Source: Sutterella sp047777475 | GTDB lineage: Bacteria > Pseudomonadota > Gammaproteobacteria > Burkholderiales > Burkholderiaceae_F | Reading direction: 5' to 3' | DNA length: 64,000 nucleotides | Assembly: GCA_047777475.1 (NCBI GenBank) | Contig: JBKEET010000001.1 | Coordinates: 556,156-620,155 of the forward strand | In this document: positions 60,823 through 64,000 of the stretch, in pieces | How positions within the stretch are numbered: position 1 is the stretch's first letter | Layout: every line of letters starts with the position of its first letter | Translations under genes and position numbers: made by a program | Notes under the pieces: model-generated | Told to the model about the DNA's origin: nothing | Databases searched by the model: none | The model's input: the letters and a program-made list of their open reading frames with translations, nothing else

Positions 60823-60976
60823 ATAGTGCGTTTAAGATTAGATAAAATAAATTATTATGTGAATAAAGAGATTTTTTACTTCCGCTCCGAGAAACGGGTT
60901 TCGGGCGGAACCTTAACGTATGAAACCTTGCTTTCAGGTGTTCTGAAGGCGTTCATTTATTCACTTTATAGTGCGT
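60823..60976. repeat. Two TATAGTGCGT repeats upstream of hipB-like gene
   Basis: TATAGTGCGT occurs at about 60825-60834 and again at about 60966-60975, each within AT-rich sequence. Placed 12 and ~155 bases before the hipB-like start, they are candidate operators; the complement ACGCACTATA overlaps a plausible -10 (TATAGT). Confidence 0.4.
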
Positions 60977-61954
60977 ATTATACTGCAATTATTCGCAGAA
61001 TACGAGAAATTAACTGCTCTGCAGAATCGTCTTACCGCCGGCTTTTCAGCCGCCGCCTCGCCTTTTTCGGAATCTGGATCTTCGTTTTCGGCACCGGCCT
61101 TGCCATGCGGCGGTCTTCTTTCGGACTTTCAATTTCGCCCCTGATCTTCAGAACGCGTTTTCGATTCTTCGCAAATCTCCTTTGGCAGGCTCGGTTTTTG
61201 AAAATCCGCTTTTTCTGTTTTTCGCATGGCTTCGTCAGAAATCGGCCTGCGTCAATTTTAAGAGTTCCCGAACGAACATTTAATAAATTTTCTTTGTTTT
61301 CGAGAAATGCGCAAAAATGTTGATTGAGAGAAGTGCGGTGAAAATGAAGCGCGTCTTTTGCTGGCGACGCCGGCTCTCGATCGATTCAGCGTGACTTTTT
61401 CGTTCTTAGCTTCTCATATTGGCTTTTTTCCCTGCGGCACAAGGGATTGGCGTTGGTTTTTGTTCTTTCTGCCGTTTTTTGCCTAAAAAAGTTCCCGAAC
61501 GAACCCTCTTTCTTGGACGATTCACGTTTTCACGCGTTTCTATGGTTTCGTCCGGCTGCCCGTAGACGCTGATCATTGCCTTCGTGATTCTCCGGATGCT
61601 CACGATGACTGCGCTGGCTCTCTTTGGACCTTCTGAGGGCGGCTTAATCTTTCGTCAAGGCGTTCAGAACCTTCCCATTGAAAACTGCCTTAAGTCTTCG
61701 TCTGAAGGCCCCCGGAGAGGTCCTGTGTCTTTTGCTGAGGTGCCCGGTCATTCCTTCACCGGCACTTCGTCCTTCGCTGCTCGTTATGGGCTCAGCCTGT
61801 GCAAAGACGTTCCCCGCAGAAGAGGAGGTGCCGGAAGGGGAGACGGGCGGTTTGAAAAAGGCCGGCTGCGTTTTCACGCCGCCGGCCCTCTGTAGAGAAT
61901 CTGCTAATTTTTGCTGAGTTTTCGAAAGGGAACTTTTTGAGAGAATTCGCTAAG
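60977..61954. other. Gene-free kilobase with a repeated 15-mer
   Basis: No supported gene. Open frames here (60826-61323 and 61584-61895 on the plus strand) lack ribosome sites and family likeness and are rich in Arg/Phe or low-complexity residues. The 15-mer AGTTCCCGAACGAAC occurs at 61263-61277 and 61490-61504, both in the plus orientation. GTTCCCGAAC inside it is a near-palindrome. It could be a regulator site or a trace of duplication. Confidence 0.45.
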
Positions 61955-62884
61955 TCAGTCGAATGAGATTTTTGCGCTCAGTTTTTCGGGATCCGCCCCC
62001 GAGAGAACGGCCGAAACGCGCTTCATGCCGATCTCGGCGCTCCAGACGCCGCAGCAGATGATCACGGTGCCCATGATGCCGACGAAGGTCATGTATTCGT
62101 CCAGGAACAGCATGCCCGCGATGATCGTCACGATCGGCACCCAGTAGAGGTAGTTGTTGATCGACTTCGCGCCTGCCACCACCGCGGCGCGGTTCCAGAG
62201 CACCGTGCAGAGCGTCGTCGGACCGGCGGCGAGGAAGAGGATGAGCGAGGCGGCCGCCGGATCGGAAAGGAACGCCACGGCGTCCTTGCCTTCTGCTAGC
62301 GCAAAGGGGATCGATGCGACGAAGCCCCAGCCGAGCGCCTTCCTCGCGACATACGCGCCGTCGTAGTTGTGAATGGTCTTCAGGAGCGCGCTGTAAACCG
62401 CCCAGGCAAACGCCGCGCCGAACGCGAGCGCCGAGCCCTTGCCGGAGAGCCCGCGCATGATCTGGCTGTCGAAGAGCACAAGGATCGCGCCGGTGGCCGC
62501 GGCGAAGATGCCGAGCTTTGCCATCCAGTGCAGGCGGAAGTGGCGGTAGCGGACCATCACGATCAGCGCCGTCATGAGCGGCGCGCAGGCCATGAGCGCG
62601 GCCACCGTGCCCGCCTGCGTCTCGTAGAGCGCCATGTTCTCGAGGCCGTAATAAAAGGGCACGCAGGCGATGCCCAGGAGCATGAACTTCAGCTCGTCGA
62701 TCACGGTGTCCGCGAAGCCTTGCTTATGGCTGATCACGATGAGGATCAGCCAGGCCGCGAAGATGCGCAGCGTAAGCAGTCCGAAGGGCGACATGCCCAT
62801 TGCGAAAAGCGCCCGGGTGGCGGTGAAGGAAAGTCCCCATACGATGACGACGAAGATTGCGAGCAGCCGATAGAGAATTGCCAT
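61955..62884 (-). CDS. DMT-superfamily (EamA) transporter
   Basis: A 309-residue inner-membrane protein of ten hydrophobic helices in two EamA repeats. VIVWGLSFTATRALFAMGMSPFGLLTLR opens the first and LAFGAAFAWAVYSALLKTI the second; ending repeats such as PIVTIIAGMLFLDEYMTFVGIMG are typical. Such carriers export amino acids or metabolites. The ATG at 62884 is chosen; the longer open frame runs into the IS element, which begins only 20 bases upstream. The IS has therefore replaced the native promoter, and any expression must start within or across the element. Confidence 0.88.
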   Translation of the reverse strand: MAILYRLLAIFVVIVWGLSFTATRALFAMGMSPFGLLTLRIFAAWLILIVISHKQGFADTVIDELKFMLLGIACVPFYYGLENMALYETQAGTVAALMACAPLMTALIVMVRYRHFRLHWMAKLGIFAAATGAILVLFDSQIMRGLSGKGSALAFGAAFAWAVYSALLKTIHNYDGAYVARKALGWGFVASIPFALAEGKDAVAFLSDPAAASLILFLAAGPTTLCTVLWNRAAVVAGAKSINNYLYWVPIVTIIAGMLFLDEYMTFVGIMGTVIICCGVWSAEIGMKRVSAVLSGADPEKLSAKISFD

Positions 62885-62904
62885 GACTTTCAACGAGAAA
62901 TAAG

Positions 62905-64000
62905 CCTGACTTCGCGGGGATAAGTTATGAAACGCCCATAACCGATTCGTCCGTAGCCTCTTAACCCCTTGTATCGCAGGTTTTTCAGAGCGGCAAGGGG
63001 TTAAAAATTGCCCGTGTATGCATAATATATTGTATAATGTAGCATATGCATACGACAGGCAGTCACTATGACGATCAGTTTTCAGACTCAGGGCGGTCAC
63101 ACTTACGGTACGCTCTGCACAGTTACCCGCGTCGGGCAAAAAGTTATCAAAACCTACGGGGAATCCTTGGGGCGAGTTGTTGATAAGGAGCGGCTTGTCT
63201 TTTACAGCCGCTCACGGGGCTTGTTCCAGTACGATCCGGAAACGGGAAGCTATCTTCCCGCTCCGCCTGACGTCGAAATGCCGAAGCGCAAATCCAGATT
63301 AAAGGTCCCGGCTCAGTTGGTCTCTTTTGTTTTCGGGGACGTTTATCTGCTGGATCGATTCATGGACAAGCTTGGCTTGTATCCTGTTCTGGAATCTGCA
63401 TACAAAGATCGACTGGATGCTCTCAAAGCCATGGTGTGCTTCTACTTGGTCAGCACCCTGAGCAACTGTTATGCCGGTCAGTGGCTGGAGCGAAGCATCG
63501 CGCACCGGCTATTCCCTCAGGCCCATCTTTCAAGCTCGCAAGTCTCCGATCTCTTGAAATACCTCGGAGATCCCTCGCGACAGCAGGTCTTTTTCTTGAA
63601 TTACCTGCAATGGTTTGTTGACAGTCATGCCACCGACAAGCTTGGGCACATCTTGATCGATAGTACCGGCCTGCCCAACAGCATCCACTTCAGCCTGACG
63701 GCGATCAGCAACCACAACGGCGACATCAACAATGAGGTTCGGCTAATTTACGTGGTTCAGCAAACAACCGGCTTGCCAATCTACATGCGCTGTGTTCCAG
63801 GAAATATCATTGACATCAACACCCTCAAGAGAACCATTCTGGAACTCAAGCAGATGGGGGTGGACACCAACTTTGCCATTACCGATGCCGGCTACCTGTC
63901 CGAAGAAAACGTCAATACGTTTTATGAGGAACAGGTCTCCTTCCTGGCCAGGCTTCAGCCCAACCGCCGCCTGTTCAAATCCATTGTGAAGGAGCATCTG
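62905..64000 (+). mobile_element. Second copy of the IS1634-like element, cut by the window end
   Basis: From 62905 the sequence repeats 33025 onward with a constant offset of 29,880 bases, identical wherever compared. The left inverted repeat, promoter region and first part of the transposase are present; the right end lies outside the window. It sits head-to-head with the DMT transporter gene. Confidence 0.93.
63068..64000 (+). CDS. IS1634/IS4-like transposase, 5' part
   Basis: The first 311 codons of the transposase, the same as in the copy at 33188 as far as it goes. It includes the first Asp (ILIDSTGLPNS) and second Asp (FAITDAGYLSEENV) of the DDE triad; the Glu region is beyond the window. 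Near identity of the two copies indicates recent transposition. Confidence 0.92.
   Translation, partial: MTISFQTQGGHTYGTLCTVTRVGQKVIKTYGESLGRVVDKERLVFYSRSRGLFQYDPETGSYLPAPPDVEMPKRKSRLKVPAQLVSFVFGDVYLLDRFMDKLGLYPVLESAYKDRLDALKAMVCFYLVSTLSNCYAGQWLERSIAHRLFPQAHLSSSQVSDLLKYLGDPSRQQVFFLNYLQWFVDSHATDKLGHILIDSTGLPNSIHFSLTAISNHNGDINNEVRLIYVVQQTTGLPIYMRCVPGNIIDINTLKRTILELKQMGVDTNFAITDAGYLSEENVNTFYEEQVSFLARLQPNRRLFKSIVKEHL

Noticed and set aside
60826..61323. A 165-codon plus-strand open frame
   Set aside because: No ribosome site, Arg/Phe-rich sequence without a domain, and it overlaps the hipB promoter region.
1..64000. CRISPR array, rRNA or tRNA genes
   Set aside because: No regularly spaced repeats and no recognisable rRNA or tRNA sequence were seen while reading the window; weak or partial tRNA-like sequence cannot be excluded without a search tool.

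Overview
ORGANISM. The window looks like the chromosome of a gut-associated betaproteobacterium of the Sutterella/Parasutterella type (inferred from gene content; no rRNA is present). The host background is GC-rich. It carries several Tat-exported, FAD-dependent fumarate/urocanate-reductase-like proteins, a tetraheme cytochrome c, a Burkholderiales-type porin, a hup-type hydrogenase maturation cluster and a rubrerythrin, all fitting anaerobic or microaerobic respiration with organic electron acceptors.

LAYOUT. 1-9.6 kb is core-like: the end of a TauE/SafE exporter, two tandem MdaB-like quinone reductases (the first frameshifted), a nitrate/sulfonate-type ABC transporter operon, a tRNA-dihydrouridine synthase, a lipoprotein, a GntR/UTRA regulator and a hupDFGHI operon with no hydrogenase structural genes in view. 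9.66-31.2 kb is a markedly AT-rich surface-polysaccharide island. It encodes glycosyltransferases, UDP-galactopyranose mutase plus GalE (so probably a galactofuranose-containing glycan), two MsbA-like exporters and large glycosyltransferase/HAD fusions. Several of these genes are broken, and an IS256-family element sits inside. 31.2-35.1 kb is a graveyard of duplicated DNA: two decayed porin copies, an intact flavodoxin-like gene (with a decayed relative at 24.8 kb) and a complete IS element with a 5-bp target duplication.

35.3-47.7 kb is the respiratory accessory region. One part has two FAD reductases followed by a TtrS/TtrR-like sensor kinase (frameshifted) and response regulator. The other is a minus-strand operon: FAD reductase, tetraheme cytochrome c, exported aromatic amino acid lyase-like protein and porin. 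It is headed by a near-perfect sigma-54 promoter and divergent from a GAF/AAA+/Fis sigma-54 activator with three repeated operator-like sites between them. The lyase-like protein lacks the Ala-Ser-Gly tripeptide that forms the MIO cofactor, which makes this the most intriguing system here.

48.2-54.6 kb is defence-like: a HicBA module, an AAA+ ATPase/subtilisin-like protease pair, a DUF2188 protein and a second, broken IS256-family copy. 54.6-64 kb holds a GNAT acetyltransferase, rubrerythrin, an exported metallo-beta-lactamase-fold protein, an S24-like repressor without its catalytic serine, a lone HipB-like protein, a hipB-hipA pair whose HipA lacks kinase residues, a DMT transporter, and a second copy of the 33-kb IS element cut by the window end.

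HOW THE PARTS MAY WORK TOGETHER. The two respiratory loci look like alternative-acceptor modules. In each, a regulator senses a small molecule and exported flavoproteins, fed by a periplasmic cytochrome, reduce an unsaturated organic acid. In the sigma-54 module a lyase-like partner could generate or handle that acid in the same compartment. Many one-base indels and decayed copies suggest a locus under active reduction, although uncorrected sequencing indels cannot be excluded from the sequence alone.
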